Source of the DNA: Neisseria sp.
GTDB taxonomy: Bacteria > Pseudomonadota > Gammaproteobacteria > Burkholderiales > Neisseriaceae
NCBI RefSeq assembly: GCF_030527965.1
Contig: NZ_JAUMZU010000004.1
Coordinates: 57,646 to 121,645, forward strand
Direction of reading: 5' to 3'
DNA length: 64,000 nucleotides
A program made the translations under genes and the position numbers. This document shows, in pieces, positions 35,723-45,315 of the stretch. The notes beneath the pieces were generated by a model that saw nothing but the letters and a program-made list of their open reading frames with translations, did not search any database and was not told the DNA's origin. Every line of letters starts with the position of its first letter. The stretch's first letter is position 1.

Positions 35723-37165
35723 ATGAATTGGACTGATTTGAATTTAATCCCTGCCATGCCTGAGATTGTGTTGCTTTCGGCATTGGGCATCGTGTTGCTG
35801 GTGGATTTGTGGCTGAAAGACAGCCAGCGCCATATCACGCATTATTTGGCTCTGCTGGCGCTTGTGGTAACGGCGGCCGTGCAATGGAAGGTATGGTCGC
35901 CCGACAGTGTGGCGACGTTTGGCGGAATGTATATTGCAGACGGTATTTCGCAATTATCCAAGATGGTGATGTATGCCGCTTTGTTTGCCGTGTTTGTGTA
36001 TGCGAAGCCTTACAATCAGACGCGCGGAATGTTTAAAGGCGAGTTTTATACTTTGTCGCTTTTTGCTTTGATGGGCATGAGCGTGATGGCCAGCGCGGGG
36101 CATTTCCTGACGGCTTATATCGGCCTTGAATTATTGTCGCTTTCGCTTTATGCCATGATCGCCTTGCGCCGCGATTCGGGGCGCTCGGCCGAGGCTGCGT
36201 TGAAATACTTCGTGCTTGGTGCGCTGGCTTCCGGGTTGTTGTTGTATGGTATTTCGATGGTTTATGGTGCGACCGGTTCGTTGGAATTCGCTACGGTATT
36301 GGCAACGGCTTATGACAGTCAGGCAAACGGCTGGTTGCTGAAGCTGGGTGTGGTGTTTATCGTGGTGGCCATAGCGTTTAAATTAGGCGCGGTGCCGTTT
36401 CATATGTGGGTGCCCGATGTGTATCACGGAGCGCCGACTTCCGTTACTGCGTTTGTGGGTACGGCACCGAAAGTGGCGGCAACTGTGTTTGCGTTCCGCA
36501 TTTTGGTAACCGGCTTGGGCACGTCTTATCAAGATTGGTCGCAGATGCTGGCGATTCTAGCGGTGGCTTCTTTGCTGATCGGTAATCTGGCCGCCATTAT
36601 GCAGACCAATGTCAAACGCATGCTGGCTTATTCCACCATTTCTCATATGGGTTTTATTTTGCTGGCGTTTATGGCGGGCGCGATTGGTTTCTCGGCCGGT
36701 TTGTATTATGCGATTGCTTATGTGGTGATGGGTTTGGTCGGCTTCGGCGTATTGATGCTGCTTTCCGACGGTGAGCATGAATGCGAGGAAATCAGTGATT
36801 TGGCCGGCTTGAATCAGCGCAATGCCTGGTATGCTTTTCTGATGTTGCTGGCTATGTTTTCGATGGCCGGTATCCCGCCGATGATGGGCTTTTATGCCAA
36901 ATTTACAGTGATTAATGCGATGCTGAGCACGCATCATGTGTGGCTGGCCGTGTTTGCCGTGGTGATGTCGCTGATTGGTGCGTTCTATTATCTGCGGGTG
37001 GTAAAGGTGATGTATTTTGATCCTGCGCCAACCGATCGTCCGATTGGCGGCGGTTTCCCGGTGAAAGGTTTGCTGTCTGTAAACGCCTTTTTATTGCTGT
37101 TGTGGGGCGTGTTGCCGGCTAGTGTGATGCAATGGTGTGTTGATGCTTTGAAGCAGGTGATTTGA
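35723..37165 (+). CDS. nuoN: NADH-quinone oxidoreductase subunit N
   Basis: This 480-residue third antiporter-like subunit ends the complex I cluster. YIGLELLSLSLYAMIALRRD, LGAVPFHMWVPDVYHGAPTS and MLAYSTISHMGFILLAFMAG are typical. The ATG at 35723 (MNWTDLNLIPAMPEI) fits the family start; the longer frame begins at a TTG inside nuoM's last codons. A hairpin terminator follows. Confidence 0.96.
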   Translation: MNWTDLNLIPAMPEIVLLSALGIVLLVDLWLKDSQRHITHYLALLALVVTAAVQWKVWSPDSVATFGGMYIADGISQLSKMVMYAALFAVFVYAKPYNQTRGMFKGEFYTLSLFALMGMSVMASAGHFLTAYIGLELLSLSLYAMIALRRDSGRSAEAALKYFVLGALASGLLLYGISMVYGATGSLEFATVLATAYDSQANGWLLKLGVVFIVVAIAFKLGAVPFHMWVPDVYHGAPTSVTAFVGTAPKVAATVFAFRILVTGLGTSYQDWSQMLAILAVASLLIGNLAAIMQTNVKRMLAYSTISHMGFILLAFMAGAIGFSAGLYYAIAYVVMGLVGFGVLMLLSDGEHECEEISDLAGLNQRNAWYAFLMLLAMFSMAGIPPMMGFYAKFTVINAMLSTHHVWLAVFAVVMSLIGAFYYLRVVKVMYFDPAPTDRPIGGGFPVKGLLSVNAFLLLLWGVLPASVMQWCVDALKQVI

Positions 37166-37184
37166 TGCCTGTCTGAAAAGTGTG

Positions 37185-37213
37185 AAACGGCAGCCGCGGG
37201 GTTGCCGTTTTTG
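37185..37213 (+). terminator. Rho-independent terminator behind nuoN
   Basis: AAACGGCA pairs with TGCCGTTT around a GC-rich loop and is followed by TTTTTG. It closes the nuo cluster. Confidence 0.75.
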
Positions 37214-37317
37214 TTATGATAATGTTTTTGCGGTAGCGATAAAACCGTGTTTGCCAATCGTTTTCAGACAGGCTTGAATCTTCATAATGCCTGTCTGAAA
37301 CAATCAGACCGAAGCTT

Positions 37318-37617
37318 ATGAATTCTTCCATGTATATTTTGCTGCTGTTGGCGTTGATTTTTGCCAATGCTCCTTTCCTGACTCAGCGTTGGTTCGGCGT
37401 TATTGCTCTTCAGCGTAAGCGGTTTGTTCACCATTTGCTGGAATTGGCGGCAGGTTTCGGCCTGACTGCCGTGCTGTCGTATGTGTTGGAGAGCCGGTCG
37501 GGTTCGGTGCATCCGCAAGGTTGGGAATTTTATGTGGTGGTGGTGTGCCTTTACTTGGTGTTTGCTTTTCCTTGTTTCGTATGGCGCTATTTCTGGCATA
37601 CGAAAAACCACGATTAA
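37318..37617 (+). CDS. DUF2818 family membrane protein
   Basis: This 99-residue protein has three hydrophobic segments (YILLLLALIFANAPFL at the N-terminus, LELAAGFGLTAVLSYVLE, FYVVVVCLYLVFAFPCFVW) and the FLTQR and FVWRYFWH features of DUF2818. The family usually follows nuoN in beta-proteobacteria, as here, which hints at a link with complex I, but its role is unknown. Confidence 0.85.
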   Translation: MNSSMYILLLLALIFANAPFLTQRWFGVIALQRKRFVHHLLELAAGFGLTAVLSYVLESRSGSVHPQGWEFYVVVVCLYLVFAFPCFVWRYFWHTKNHD

Positions 37618-37641
37618 CCATGCCTGTCTGAAAGATTGATT

Positions 37642-38772
37642 ATGCAGAAAAATATAGAGAATCTGGCCGGTGTCAAAACCATTGTGGTAAAAGCCGGCTC
37701 CAGTTTGGTTACGGCCGAGGGCAGGGGCATCGACCAGGCCGCGTTGAGCAATTGGGCGGGGCAAATTGCCGCTTTAAATCGGCAAGGTGTTGATGTGGTT
37801 TTTGTTTCGAGCGGTGCCATTGCCGAGGGCATTAAGCGGCTGGGCTGGCCGAAACGGCCGACCGCCGTCAACGAACTGCAGGCCGCCGCCGCAGTTGGGC
37901 AGATGGGCATTGCGCAAGCTTACGAAACGGCGTTTGCTCCGCACCACATCCATACCGCGCAGATTTTGCTGACACACGATGATTTAAGCAACCGCACCCG
38001 TTACCTCAATGCCCGCAGTACGTTGAAAACGCTGTTGGCAAAGGGTATTGTGCCCATAATTAATGAAAACGACACCGTTACTACCGATGAAATCAAGTTG
38101 GGCGATAACGATACGCTGGGCGCGTTGGTTGCCAATTTGATTGAAGCGGATGCCTTGATTATTCTGACCGATCAGCAAGGTTTGTACGACAGCGATCCGC
38201 GCAAGAACCCAACCGCACAATTCATGCACCGGATTTCCGCCGCTCATCCCGAATTGGAAAACATGGCGGGCGGTGCGGGCAGCAGCGTCGGCACCGGCGG
38301 TATGTATACCAAAGTGCTGGCCGCCAAGCGAGCCGCTTTGAGCGGCGCATGCACCGTGATTGCATCGGGGCGGGAAAAGAATGTTTTGATTCGTTTGTTG
38401 AAAGGTGAAAGCATCGGAACCTTGTTTACCAGCGAGCAAAGCCGCATTAACGCCCGCAAACAATGGTTGCTCGGCCATGTGCAGATGGTGGGCAGCGTGG
38501 TGGTGGATAAAGGCGCCGAACGCGCATTGGCCGAGCAACACGGCAGTTTGTTGCCGGTGGGCTGCATTCGGGTCAACGGCCATTTCTACCGCGGCGAGTT
38601 GGTTGCCGTGTTGAACAGCGAAGGCCGAGAAATTGCCCGCGGCCTAACCAATTACAGCAGCGAAGAGACCCTCCGCATTTTGCAAACGCCGTCCGACCAA
38701 ATCGCCTTGAAGTTGGGCTATGCCCATGAAGACGAGCTGATTCACCGCGACAATATGGCCTTGCATCGATAA
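37642..38772 (+). CDS. proB: Glutamate 5-kinase
   Basis: This 376-residue enzyme phosphorylates glutamate in the first step of proline synthesis. [18 protein letters not shown] is the ATP loop, [15 protein letters not shown] and [20 protein letters not shown] the amino-acid-kinase signatures, and [16 protein letters not shown] the C-terminal lobe. A PUA domain follows (residues about 280-360). The ATG at 37642 is preferred over a TTG two codons earlier. proA is not adjacent. Confidence 0.95.
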   Translation: MQKNIENLAGVKTIVVKAGSSLVTAEGRGIDQAALSNWAGQIAALNRQGVDVVFVSSGAIAEGIKRLGWPKRPTAVNELQAAAAVGQMGIAQAYETAFAPHHIHTAQILLTHDDLSNRTRYLNARSTLKTLLAKGIVPIINENDTVTTDEIKLGDNDTLGALVANLIEADALIILTDQQGLYDSDPRKNPTAQFMHRISAAHPELENMAGGAGSSVGTGGMYTKVLAAKRAALSGACTVIASGREKNVLIRLLKGESIGTLFTSEQSRINARKQWLLGHVQMVGSVVVDKGAERALAEQHGSLLPVGCIRVNGHFYRGELVAVLNSEGREIARGLTNYSSEETLRILQTPSDQIALKLGYAHEDELIHRDNMALHR

Positions 38773-38777
38773 TTAAA

Positions 38778-38820
38778 ACAAAGCCTGTCTGAAAATTATT
38801 TTTCAGACAGGCTTTGTTTT
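38778..38820 (+). terminator. Perfect DUS-pair terminator behind proB
   Basis: AAAGCCTGTCTGAAAA pairs with TTTTCAGACAGGCTTT over a few-base loop and is followed by TTTT. It also lies near the end of carA on the other strand and could serve both. Confidence 0.8.
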
Positions 38821-38873
38821 TATGTGTGTGTTTGAGCGCGGATGGTTTGTTGTTGAAGCAAGCGCCTTAATTT

Positions 38874-40007
38874 TCAAACGGCTTTTGCCGCTTTCATGTT
38901 ATCAATAAATTTATCAAACAAGCAGGCTACATCGTGCGGGCCCGGGCTGGCTTCTGGGTGGCCTTGGAAGCTGAACGCCGGCTGGCCAGTGAGCTCGATG
39001 CCTTGTACCGTACCGTCAAACAGCGAGCGATGGGTCACCCGAACATGCGGCGGCAGCGTGTTTTCATCTACTTGAAAGCCGTGGTTCTGGCTGGTAATCA
39101 TCACATGGCGGCTATCCAAATCCTGCACCGGATGGTTGGCGCCGTGGTGGCCGAAAGGCATTTTGCTGGTTTTCGCCCCGCAGGCAAGGCCGAGCAGCTG
39201 ATGGCCAAGGCAGATGCCGAACAGCGGTTTTTTACTGTCTAGCAATTTTTGAATGGCACGGATGGCGTAGTCGCAAGGTTCGGGATCGCCCGGGCCGTTT
39301 GACAGAAACACGCCGTCAGGATTCAACGCCAGCACGTCTTCCGCGCTGGTTTGGGCCGGAACCACGGTCAGGCGGCAGCCGCGGGCAGCCAGCATGCGCA
39401 AGATATTGGTTTTCACGCCGAAATCATAAGCCACTACATGATAGGGCTGCTCCGACGGCGTAACAAAGCCTTCGCCCAATTGCCATGCGCCTTGTGTCCA
39501 TTCGTAATTTTGGCTGCAGCCCACTTCTTTGGCCAAGTCTTTGCCCACCATGCTACCGAAACCGGCAATCAGCTCGCGCGCTTTTTCTTCGGTGGCATTG
39601 GCGCCGGTTAGAATCGCACCGGCCTGTGCACCTTTATCACGCAAGATGCGGGTAAGGCGGCGCGTATCAATGTCGGCAATGGCGACGGTTTTATTGCGGA
39701 TCAAATATTGCTGCAAACTTTCTTCGCTGCGGAAATTACTGTGCAATAAGGGCAGGTCGCGGATAATCAGCCCTGCCGCGTATACGGTATCGCTTTCTAC
39801 ATCTTCTCCGTTGGTTCCGGTATTGCCGATGTGCGGATAGGTGAGGGTAACGATTTGTTTGCAATAAGATGGGTCGGTAAGGATTTCCTGATAACCGGTC
39901 ATCGCGGTGTTGAAAACCACTTCGCCGGAAGTAACACCCTGATAACCGGCCGAAATGCCGTGAAATACGCTGCCGTCTGCGAGAACCAAGATTGCGGGGG
40001 TTGTCAT
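38874..40007 (-). CDS. carA: Carbamoyl-phosphate synthase small (glutaminase) subunit
   Basis: This 377-residue subunit hydrolyses glutamine to feed ammonia to CarB. The N-terminal domain has [24 protein letters not shown] sequence and [17 protein letters not shown]. The class I amidotransferase domain has the nucleophile Cys in [15 protein letters not shown] and the His-Glu pair in [17 protein letters not shown] lies before the ATG at 40007. carB is not within the window on either side. Confidence 0.95.
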   Translation of the reverse strand: MTTPAILVLADGSVFHGISAGYQGVTSGEVVFNTAMTGYQEILTDPSYCKQIVTLTYPHIGNTGTNGEDVESDTVYAAGLIIRDLPLLHSNFRSEESLQQYLIRNKTVAIADIDTRRLTRILRDKGAQAGAILTGANATEEKARELIAGFGSMVGKDLAKEVGCSQNYEWTQGAWQLGEGFVTPSEQPYHVVAYDFGVKTNILRMLAARGCRLTVVPAQTSAEDVLALNPDGVFLSNGPGDPEPCDYAIRAIQKLLDSKKPLFGICLGHQLLGLACGAKTSKMPFGHHGANHPVQDLDSRHVMITSQNHGFQVDENTLPPHVRVTHRSLFDGTVQGIELTGQPAFSFQGHPEASPGPHDVACLFDKFIDNMKAAKAV

Positions 40008-40338
40008 GATAGGATCCTATGTAATCTTAATGAATTTAGAGGCCTGAATCGTAAAATTCGAGCTGCTTGGAAAACGGCTGAAAAAAAACACGTTGCATAG
40101 CCATCGGGCGGCTGCTGACGTGCTTTAGCTAAAACAGTTAAACGTTTTAGAAGCGGTTTATTTTAGAATAAATCGCCTTTATCCTCAAGTGCGGGAGGGT
40201 AATATTCCCGATATTGTTTTCCTTTTCAAATAGGCGGAAGGGATATTTGATTGGCGGTTTTCGTGTAGTTTGATAGTAAGAAAATGGAAATATGACCTTT
40301 AGGTTTTATCGGCTTTTTGTTAGAATGAAAATGCCTGT
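40008..40338. other. Intergenic region between carA and the DUF5339 gene
   Basis: This divergent intergenic stretch must hold the carA promoter. I see no ORF. A GCCTGTT/AACAGGC hairpin starts at 40333. A pyrimidine or arginine leader element for carA is possible but none was recognised. Confidence 0.4.
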
Positions 40339-40370
40339 TTGATATAACAGGCTGATTTAAAATATATAAT
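40339..40370 (+). promoter_or_regulatory. Promoter of the DUF5339 lipoprotein gene
   Basis: TTGATA at 40339-40344 and overlapping TATATA/TATAAT boxes at 40363-40370 give a spacing of 18-20 bases. An AAAGAGAG ribosome site stands before the ATG at 40409. Confidence 0.5.
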
Positions 40371-40408
40371 CATGATTTCAACCATATTTAAAGAGAGAAT
40401 TCTATAAA

Positions 40409-40741
40409 ATGAAAAAACCGTTATTTGCTGTTATCGTTGCCGCTGCGTTTGCATTGGCCGCCTGCGGAGAAAATAAAAACCACGCGCCTGCTGCGCCTGC
40501 TTCGGGCGGTGCCGACGCGTCTGCCCCTGCTTCCGGCAAACTTTCGGCAGGATGCGAGGCTTATTTTGAGCGAATGAACCAATGCTTTGAAAAAGCGGGC
40601 GGCGCCGGAGAGTCTTTAAAAGCCGGTTTGGCGGAAACCCAGAAAGGCATCATGCAATTGTCCGAATCGGAGCAGGAGCAGTCTTGTAAAGCAGGGAACG
40701 AGCAATTCAATCAAATCGCTAAAGATTTAAAATGTGAATAA
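40409..40741 (+). CDS. DUF5339-type small lipoprotein
   Basis: This 110-residue protein has a classic lipoprotein signal (FALAACGEN, Cys19) and an Ala/Pro/Ser-rich linker, then a helical domain with CEAYFERMNQCFEKAG and a later Cys pair (EQSCKAGNEQF, DLKCE), probably two disulphides. The pattern fits DUF5339, a family common in Neisseria. Function unknown. Confidence 0.8.
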   Translation: MKKPLFAVIVAAAFALAACGENKNHAPAAPASGGADASAPASGKLSAGCEAYFERMNQCFEKAGGAGESLKAGLAETQKGIMQLSESEQEQSCKAGNEQFNQIAKDLKCE

Positions 40742-40917
40742 AACGGTTTTCTGAGATGTAACAGACATTGATTGTGCCATTCGACAAACTATTTTATGCA
40801 ATATAAATTCTAGTCGTGTAATCGATTGTTTATGCCAAATGCTTGTTTGAAAACATTTTTCAGGCAGGCATTTTATTATTCGGTAAAAAAAAATGATAAA
40901 AGGTAGGAGTTCCTTAG

Positions 40918-40936
40918 AAATATGAAAATCATTTGC
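40918..40936 (+). promoter_or_regulatory. Fur-box candidate upstream of tonB
   Basis: It matches GATAATGATAATCATTATC at 13 of 19 positions, with the core AATCATT intact, 35 bases before the tonB ATG. Iron repression of tonB-exbBD is expected; the match alone is moderate. Confidence 0.45.
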
Positions 40937-40970
40937 AAATGGAAATGGTTGCTATTAAGATGCGCTCTCT

Positions 40971-41897
40971 ATGGATAACGAACGAATTTTAAAGCCCTCA
41001 GTCTTGCTGCTGGTAACTTTGTTACACGTTGGACTGATTGTGGCATTGTGGAAAGTGACGCCCCCGAAGCCGGCCGAAATCATGGAAATTGAATTCGTCG
41101 ATTTAGGTGATGCGGGAGGCGGAGGCGGAGGCGGCGGTGCAGGTGGCGAGCCGGCTCCGTCAGAAGTTGTGCCCGATCCGAAACCGGAACCGAAGCCGGT
41201 GGAAAAGCCTAAACCTAAGCCCAAGCCGATAGAGAAAAAAGTTGAAACGGCCAAGCCGAAAATCGCCACTGTGAAAGAGACCCGGAAAGAGGCTGATTTT
41301 CAAACGAAACCAAAACCCGAACCTAAGGTTAAACCAAAAATCGAACCTAAACCCGAGCCGAAAGTTGAACCGAAACCGGAGCCTAAACCCGAACCGGTTC
41401 CTCCGGTAAAAAATGAGCCTCAACCTAAGCCGAAAGCAGCGAAGCCGAGTGTTGATGAATATGTTCAAAAACCGGGCGGCGGAGCCAACGGCGGTAATAA
41501 AACGGAAGCCGGTGGTAATGGCAGCGGCATGGGCACTGGTAAAGGCACCGGCAACGGATCTGGTTCAGGTTCTGGATCTGGCTCGGGCTCTGGTTCCGGT
41601 AAAGGTTCTGGGACGGGCCCTGGCTCGGGTTCCGGTGGCGGATCTGGTTCTGGTGGTGTGAAAAATGTAGGCTCGTTCGGCGTGCCGAATTATCCCAGCA
41701 TCTCCAGAGAAATCGGCGAAGAGGGCGTGGTTCGCTTGAAGGCAACGGTCAGCCCCGGCGGAAGCGTTAGCGTTGAAGTTGTTAAGAGCAGCGGTTATGC
41801 GCGGTTGGATAATGAAGCTAAACGTACCGTGCGTAACAGTAGTAAGTTCAGCGGCCCCGGCGTTTACGTTGGCAACGTTTCTTTCTCTTTAAACTGA
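40971..41897 (+). CDS. tonB: Energy transducer TonB
   Basis: This 308-residue protein passes inner-membrane proton force to outer-membrane receptors such as HmbR. It has an N-terminal anchor (SVLLLVTLLHVGLIVALWKV), a long Pro/Lys/Glu-rich periplasm-spanning region (residues about 60-165), a Gly/Ser repeat stretch (about 195-230, GSGSGSGSGSGSGSG) and the C-terminal domain NYPSISREIGEEGVVRLKA to FSLN. exbB and exbD follow. The Gly/Ser tract is encoded by near-repeat hexamers and may vary in length. Confidence 0.93.
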   Translation: MDNERILKPSVLLLVTLLHVGLIVALWKVTPPKPAEIMEIEFVDLGDAGGGGGGGGAGGEPAPSEVVPDPKPEPKPVEKPKPKPKPIEKKVETAKPKIATVKETRKEADFQTKPKPEPKVKPKIEPKPEPKVEPKPEPKPEPVPPVKNEPQPKPKAAKPSVDEYVQKPGGGANGGNKTEAGGNGSGMGTGKGTGNGSGSGSGSGSGSGSGKGSGTGPGSGSGGGSGSGGVKNVGSFGVPNYPSISREIGEEGVVRLKATVSPGGSVSVEVVKSSGYARLDNEAKRTVRNSSKFSGPGVYVGNVSFSLN

Positions 41898-41995
41898 TTT
41901 ACACTGCATTTTTATATGCCGGAGGCCTGTTGCAAAGGCCTGCCTGAAAAAATAGTTTAACAAGAATCGATTTATTTTTAGTAACGGAAGCATTT

Positions 41996-42655
41996 ATGAA
42001 TTTATCTTTAATATTCCAATCGGGCGATGCCGTTTTGATTTCGGTGTTTGTGATTTTGGTGTTGATGAGTATTTCGACTTGGACGATTATCATCATCCGC
42101 GTTCTGAAATTGATGAAGGCCAAATCTGCGAATGCGCAGACTCATGGTGCGGTTTGGTCGAATAAATCTTGGAAGGATGCCGAGAAGATGGCGGGAGAGG
42201 CCAGCTCGCCGATGGGCGAATTGCTGGTTGATGTGGTGCGGGCGAATAAGCTTTACCATAGCGGCAATTCAAATGACCTGACTGCGCATCTGCCGTTAAA
42301 TGAATTTGTGATGCGCCAGATTCATCATAAAAGCGGAGCCATTATGCGTCAGTTTGAGGGTGGTATGACTGCGCTGGCTTCGATTGGCGCAACCGCGCCG
42401 TTTATCGGCCTGTTTGGTACGGTGTGGGGCATTTACCATGCGCTGATTAACATCAGCCAGAGTGGGCAAATGAGTATTGCGGCTGTGGCCGGCCCGATTG
42501 GCGAGGCGTTGGTATCAACCGCATTCGGTTTGTTCGTGGCGATTCCTGCGGTGTTGGCTTATAACTTTTTGGTGCGCAGTAATAAAAAATTAGGGCAGGA
42601 TATGCAGTCTTTCGCACACGAATTGTATGTTCAGATTCTGAATAATAAGGAGTAA
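41996..42655 (+). CDS. exbB: Biopolymer transport protein ExbB
   Basis: This 219-residue inner-membrane protein is the proton-channel pentamer of the TonB motor. It has three membrane segments; GGMTALASIGATAPFIGLFG and GPIGEALVSTAFGLFVAIPA are the conserved second and third helices. It stands between tonB and exbD on one strand. Confidence 0.95.
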   Translation: MNLSLIFQSGDAVLISVFVILVLMSISTWTIIIIRVLKLMKAKSANAQTHGAVWSNKSWKDAEKMAGEASSPMGELLVDVVRANKLYHSGNSNDLTAHLPLNEFVMRQIHHKSGAIMRQFEGGMTALASIGATAPFIGLFGTVWGIYHALINISQSGQMSIAAVAGPIGEALVSTAFGLFVAIPAVLAYNFLVRSNKKLGQDMQSFAHELYVQILNNKE

Positions 42656-42661
42656 CCTGTT

Positions 42662-43087
42662 ATGGCTTTTGGAAATATGGAACATGGCGATGATGCGCCG
42701 ATGGCGGATATGAATGTGACGCCGCTGGTCGATGTGATGCTGGTGCTCTTGATTGTATTCATGATTACCATGCCGGTGCTAACCCATTCTATCCCCATCC
42801 AGCTGCCGACAGCCTCGGAGCAGGCGAAGCCGAAAGACGAGCCTAAAGAGCCTTTGCGCCTGGCGATTGATGTGAACGGCAAATATTTTTTAGATGACAA
42901 AGAAACCTCTCAGGCAGATTTGGACGAAGTGCTCAAAGAAGCCAAGTCGAAAAACCCTGATGTGATTCTGGCGATTGATGCGGATAAAGACGTATCTTAC
43001 AATGCCGTAGCTCAAGCGTTGAATTCGGCCAAAGATGCAGGTGTTGGCAAAGTTGGCTTTGTAACCGAAGTGAAAGCGAAAAAATAA
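42662..43087 (+). CDS. exbD: Biopolymer transport protein ExbD
   Basis: This 141-residue protein has a single N-terminal membrane helix holding the essential Asp (MNVTPLVDVMLVLLIVFMIT) and a periplasmic domain ending in GVGKVGFVTEVKAKK. It begins six bases after exbB and is followed by a DUS-pair hairpin. Confidence 0.95.
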   Translation: MAFGNMEHGDDAPMADMNVTPLVDVMLVLLIVFMITMPVLTHSIPIQLPTASEQAKPKDEPKEPLRLAIDVNGKYFLDDKETSQADLDEVLKEAKSKNPDVILAIDADKDVSYNAVAQALNSAKDAGVGKVGFVTEVKAKK

Positions 43088-43107
43088 GCTTATAAACTTA
43101 TAAAAAT

Positions 43108-43144
43108 GAATGCCTGTCTGAAAATGTTTTCAGACAGGCATTTT
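43108..43144. terminator. DUS-pair terminator between exbD and fxsA
   Basis: AATGCCTGTCTGAAAA and TTTTCAGACAGGCATT are inverted with a very short loop, followed by T. It lies between convergent genes and may serve both. Confidence 0.75.
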
Positions 43145-43156
43145 GAATGGTTGAGG

Positions 43157-43648
43157 CTATTTTGATTTGTCTTCCAAATAATCCGGTGTTTTGCGGTTGG
43201 CAGAATCGCTGGTTACGGTGTATTCTCCTTCGATAATGTCGTCGGCGTTGCCGCCGGCTTGGTTTGTATAGCTGAAACCACCATGGCTGTTATCGGTATA
43301 ACCTTGTGCACCGCTTAAGTCGGCAACCGGTTTGCCTTTAAAAGGCAACATCAGGATAACAGCGCTTAGCGTGGAAACAAAACCCGGGCTCATCAGCAAA
43401 ACCGAAGCGACGGCGTAGCGGATAGGCCAGAGTAATTGATAGAACGATACTTTGCCGCCGCCGCGTACGGTTGCCGCCGCGAGCAGGATGCCGGAAGCAC
43501 CGATGCGCCGCAGCATGAATGTTCCGAGAATAAAGCTGCCAATCATCAAAAAAAGCGTTAAACCGCCGCCCAGCCAATCCGCCATCCATACAATGGACAT
43601 GATTTCCATAAACAGCATGACCAGAAATAAAACGCCAAAATATTGCAT
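43157..43648 (-). CDS. fxsA: FxsA family cytoplasmic-membrane protein
   Basis: This 163-residue protein has a hydrophobic N-terminal half (VLFLVMLFMEIMSIVWMADW, LTLFLMIGSFILGTFMLRR) and the FxsA feature LLMSPGFVSTLSAVILMLPF. The polar tail (IIEGEYTVTSDS) is typical. In E. coli FxsA overproduction relieves phage exclusion by F plasmids; its normal role is unclear. Confidence 0.85.
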   Translation of the reverse strand: MQYFGVLFLVMLFMEIMSIVWMADWLGGGLTLFLMIGSFILGTFMLRRIGASGILLAAATVRGGGKVSFYQLLWPIRYAVASVLLMSPGFVSTLSAVILMLPFKGKPVADLSGAQGYTDNSHGGFSYTNQAGGNADDIIEGEYTVTSDSANRKTPDYLEDKSK

Positions 43649-43786
43649 ATAATGAATCCTTCTTCACGATGGCTTTTAACATAACGGCAAAGCCTCGGTT
43701 TTCAAGCAATACCACATGTGCCTGCCGCCGTAAAAAAAGGTAAAGCAGGCGCCAAAACCAACGGATTTGTTTATCCTTAGCAACCT

Positions 43787-44452
43787 ATGAAAACGAACGC
43801 TATTTTTTCCCGATTTGTGCAGGCTGCTTTGACCTGCGCCATTCTGTCAACCGCCGCCTGTGTCAACGGGCCGAGTAGCACCGGACCCGTGCCGCCCGGT
43901 TATTACCGTATTCAAAGCGGTGATAATTTATACCGCATCGGTTTGCGTTTTGGCCAAAGCGCCGCTACGCTGGCCAAGTGGAATAATCTGTCTGATCCGA
44001 CCAACATTGAAGTCGGCCAAGTGATTAAAGTAAGCAACAAAACCGGCCCCAATTCGGGTGCTCGGGAAGTGAAACCGATTAATACGGCGATTCCGATGCA
44101 ATGGCCGGTTGATAACCGCCAGATTATCGCCAATTATAACGGAACTACCAATAAAGGCATCGATTTTGCCGGAGAACGCGGCACGCCGGTGAAAGCGGCC
44201 GAGGGAGGTAAAGTGTTGTTTGCCGGAGAAGGCGTAAGAGGATATGGCAAACTGATTCTCATCAGTCATAACCGCAGCACGCTTACCGCTTATGCGCATA
44301 ATGACCGGATTCTGGTTAAAAAAGATCAAATCGTCAAAGCGGGCGAGCAAATCGGTACGATGGGCGACAGCGAGACCGACCGCGTGAAGCTGCACTTTGA
44401 GGTGCGGGTGAATGGCAAAGCAGTCAACCCGATGTCTTATTTAAACCCTTAG
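43787..44452 (+). CDS. nlpD: NlpD-like LysM/LytM lipoprotein
   Basis: This 221-residue protein has a lipoprotein-type signal (ILSTAACVNG), a LysM domain (YYRIQSGDNLYRIGLRFGQS) and a LytM (M23) domain. The zinc motif HxGxD reads NKGIDFAG and HLHFE reads KLHFE, as in NlpD, so it is probably an amidase activator that guides septal cell-wall splitting rather than a peptidase. It is shorter than E. coli NlpD. Confidence 0.85.
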   Translation: MKTNAIFSRFVQAALTCAILSTAACVNGPSSTGPVPPGYYRIQSGDNLYRIGLRFGQSAATLAKWNNLSDPTNIEVGQVIKVSNKTGPNSGAREVKPINTAIPMQWPVDNRQIIANYNGTTNKGIDFAGERGTPVKAAEGGKVLFAGEGVRGYGKLILISHNRSTLTAYAHNDRILVKKDQIVKAGEQIGTMGDSETDRVKLHFEVRVNGKAVNPMSYLNP

Positions 44453-44492
44453 CAGCTTTGTTATCCGCTGATTGCTGGTGTGCCGTACAAAA

Positions 44493-44528
44493 TAACCCCC
44501 TGTTTGCAGTTTCGCAGCAGGGGGTTTG
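44493..44528 (+). terminator. Rho-independent terminator behind nlpD
   Basis: CCCCCTG pairs with CAGGGGG over an 15-base loop containing further CTG/CAG pairing and is followed by TTT. Confidence 0.6.
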
Positions 44529-44553
44529 TGTTGCGATGTTTTCAGACAGGCTT

Positions 44554-45315
44554 TTAAGCTCGCAGTTTCCAGCCGGATTGCAATATTTTGAACGTAACGG
44601 CCGACACGGCAACGGCGAAACCGGCCGACACGGTAAGCGAAAGCCAAGGCGATGCGTCGGACGCGCCGAAAAAGCCGTAGCGGAAGCCGTCTATCATGTA
44701 AAACACCGGATTGGCGTGGCTGACCGCTTGCCAGAATGCCGGCAGGTTGGCAATGGAATAAAACACGCCGGAGAGAAACGTAAGCGGCATAATCAGGAAG
44801 TTTTGAAAGGCGGCCAATTGGTCGAATTTTTCCGCCCAGATGCCGGCCAGCAAGCCTAGCGATGCCATGAAAAGGCAGCCGCTTAAGGCAAACGCCAATA
44901 TAAAGCCGATATTATGCGGCATCGGCAGGCCGAACCATACGGTAGCTGCCAGAACCCCCGCGCCGACAACCAACCCGCGCAACACGCTGGCGACAACGTA
45001 AGCTAGAAAGAATGCGGCGTTGGAAATCGGCGGCAGCAGAATAAAAACCAGATTGCCGGTAATGCGAGACTGAATCAGGCTGGATGCGCTGTTGGCAAAA
45101 GCGTTTTGCATCATGCTCATCATCACAAGCCCGGGAATCAGAAAAGCGTTATAGGCGACGCCGGGCAGAACTTCGACATGCTTGCCGATGGCCTGTGCAA
45201 AAATCAGCTGATAAAGCAGGGCGGTTAAAACCGGCGCTCCTATGGTTTGCAGCCACACTTTGGTAAAGCGCATGATTTCTTTGCGCAGCAGAGTGGAAAA
45301 TCCGGTCATGTTCAT
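44554..45315 (-). CDS. ABC-2 type transporter permease
   Basis: This 253-residue protein has six membrane segments and the ABC-2 features PGVAYNAFLIPGLVMMSMMQ and FLIMPLTFLSGVFYSIANLP. The ATG at 45315 overlaps the stop of the ATPase gene (ATGA), showing coupling; a longer frame inside the ATPase gene is unlikely. The pair resembles YadG/YadH. Substrate unknown. Confidence 0.88.
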   Translation of the reverse strand: MNMTGFSTLLRKEIMRFTKVWLQTIGAPVLTALLYQLIFAQAIGKHVEVLPGVAYNAFLIPGLVMMSMMQNAFANSASSLIQSRITGNLVFILLPPISNAAFFLAYVVASVLRGLVVGAGVLAATVWFGLPMPHNIGFILAFALSGCLFMASLGLLAGIWAEKFDQLAAFQNFLIMPLTFLSGVFYSIANLPAFWQAVSHANPVFYMIDGFRYGFFGASDASPWLSLTVSAGFAVAVSAVTFKILQSGWKLRA

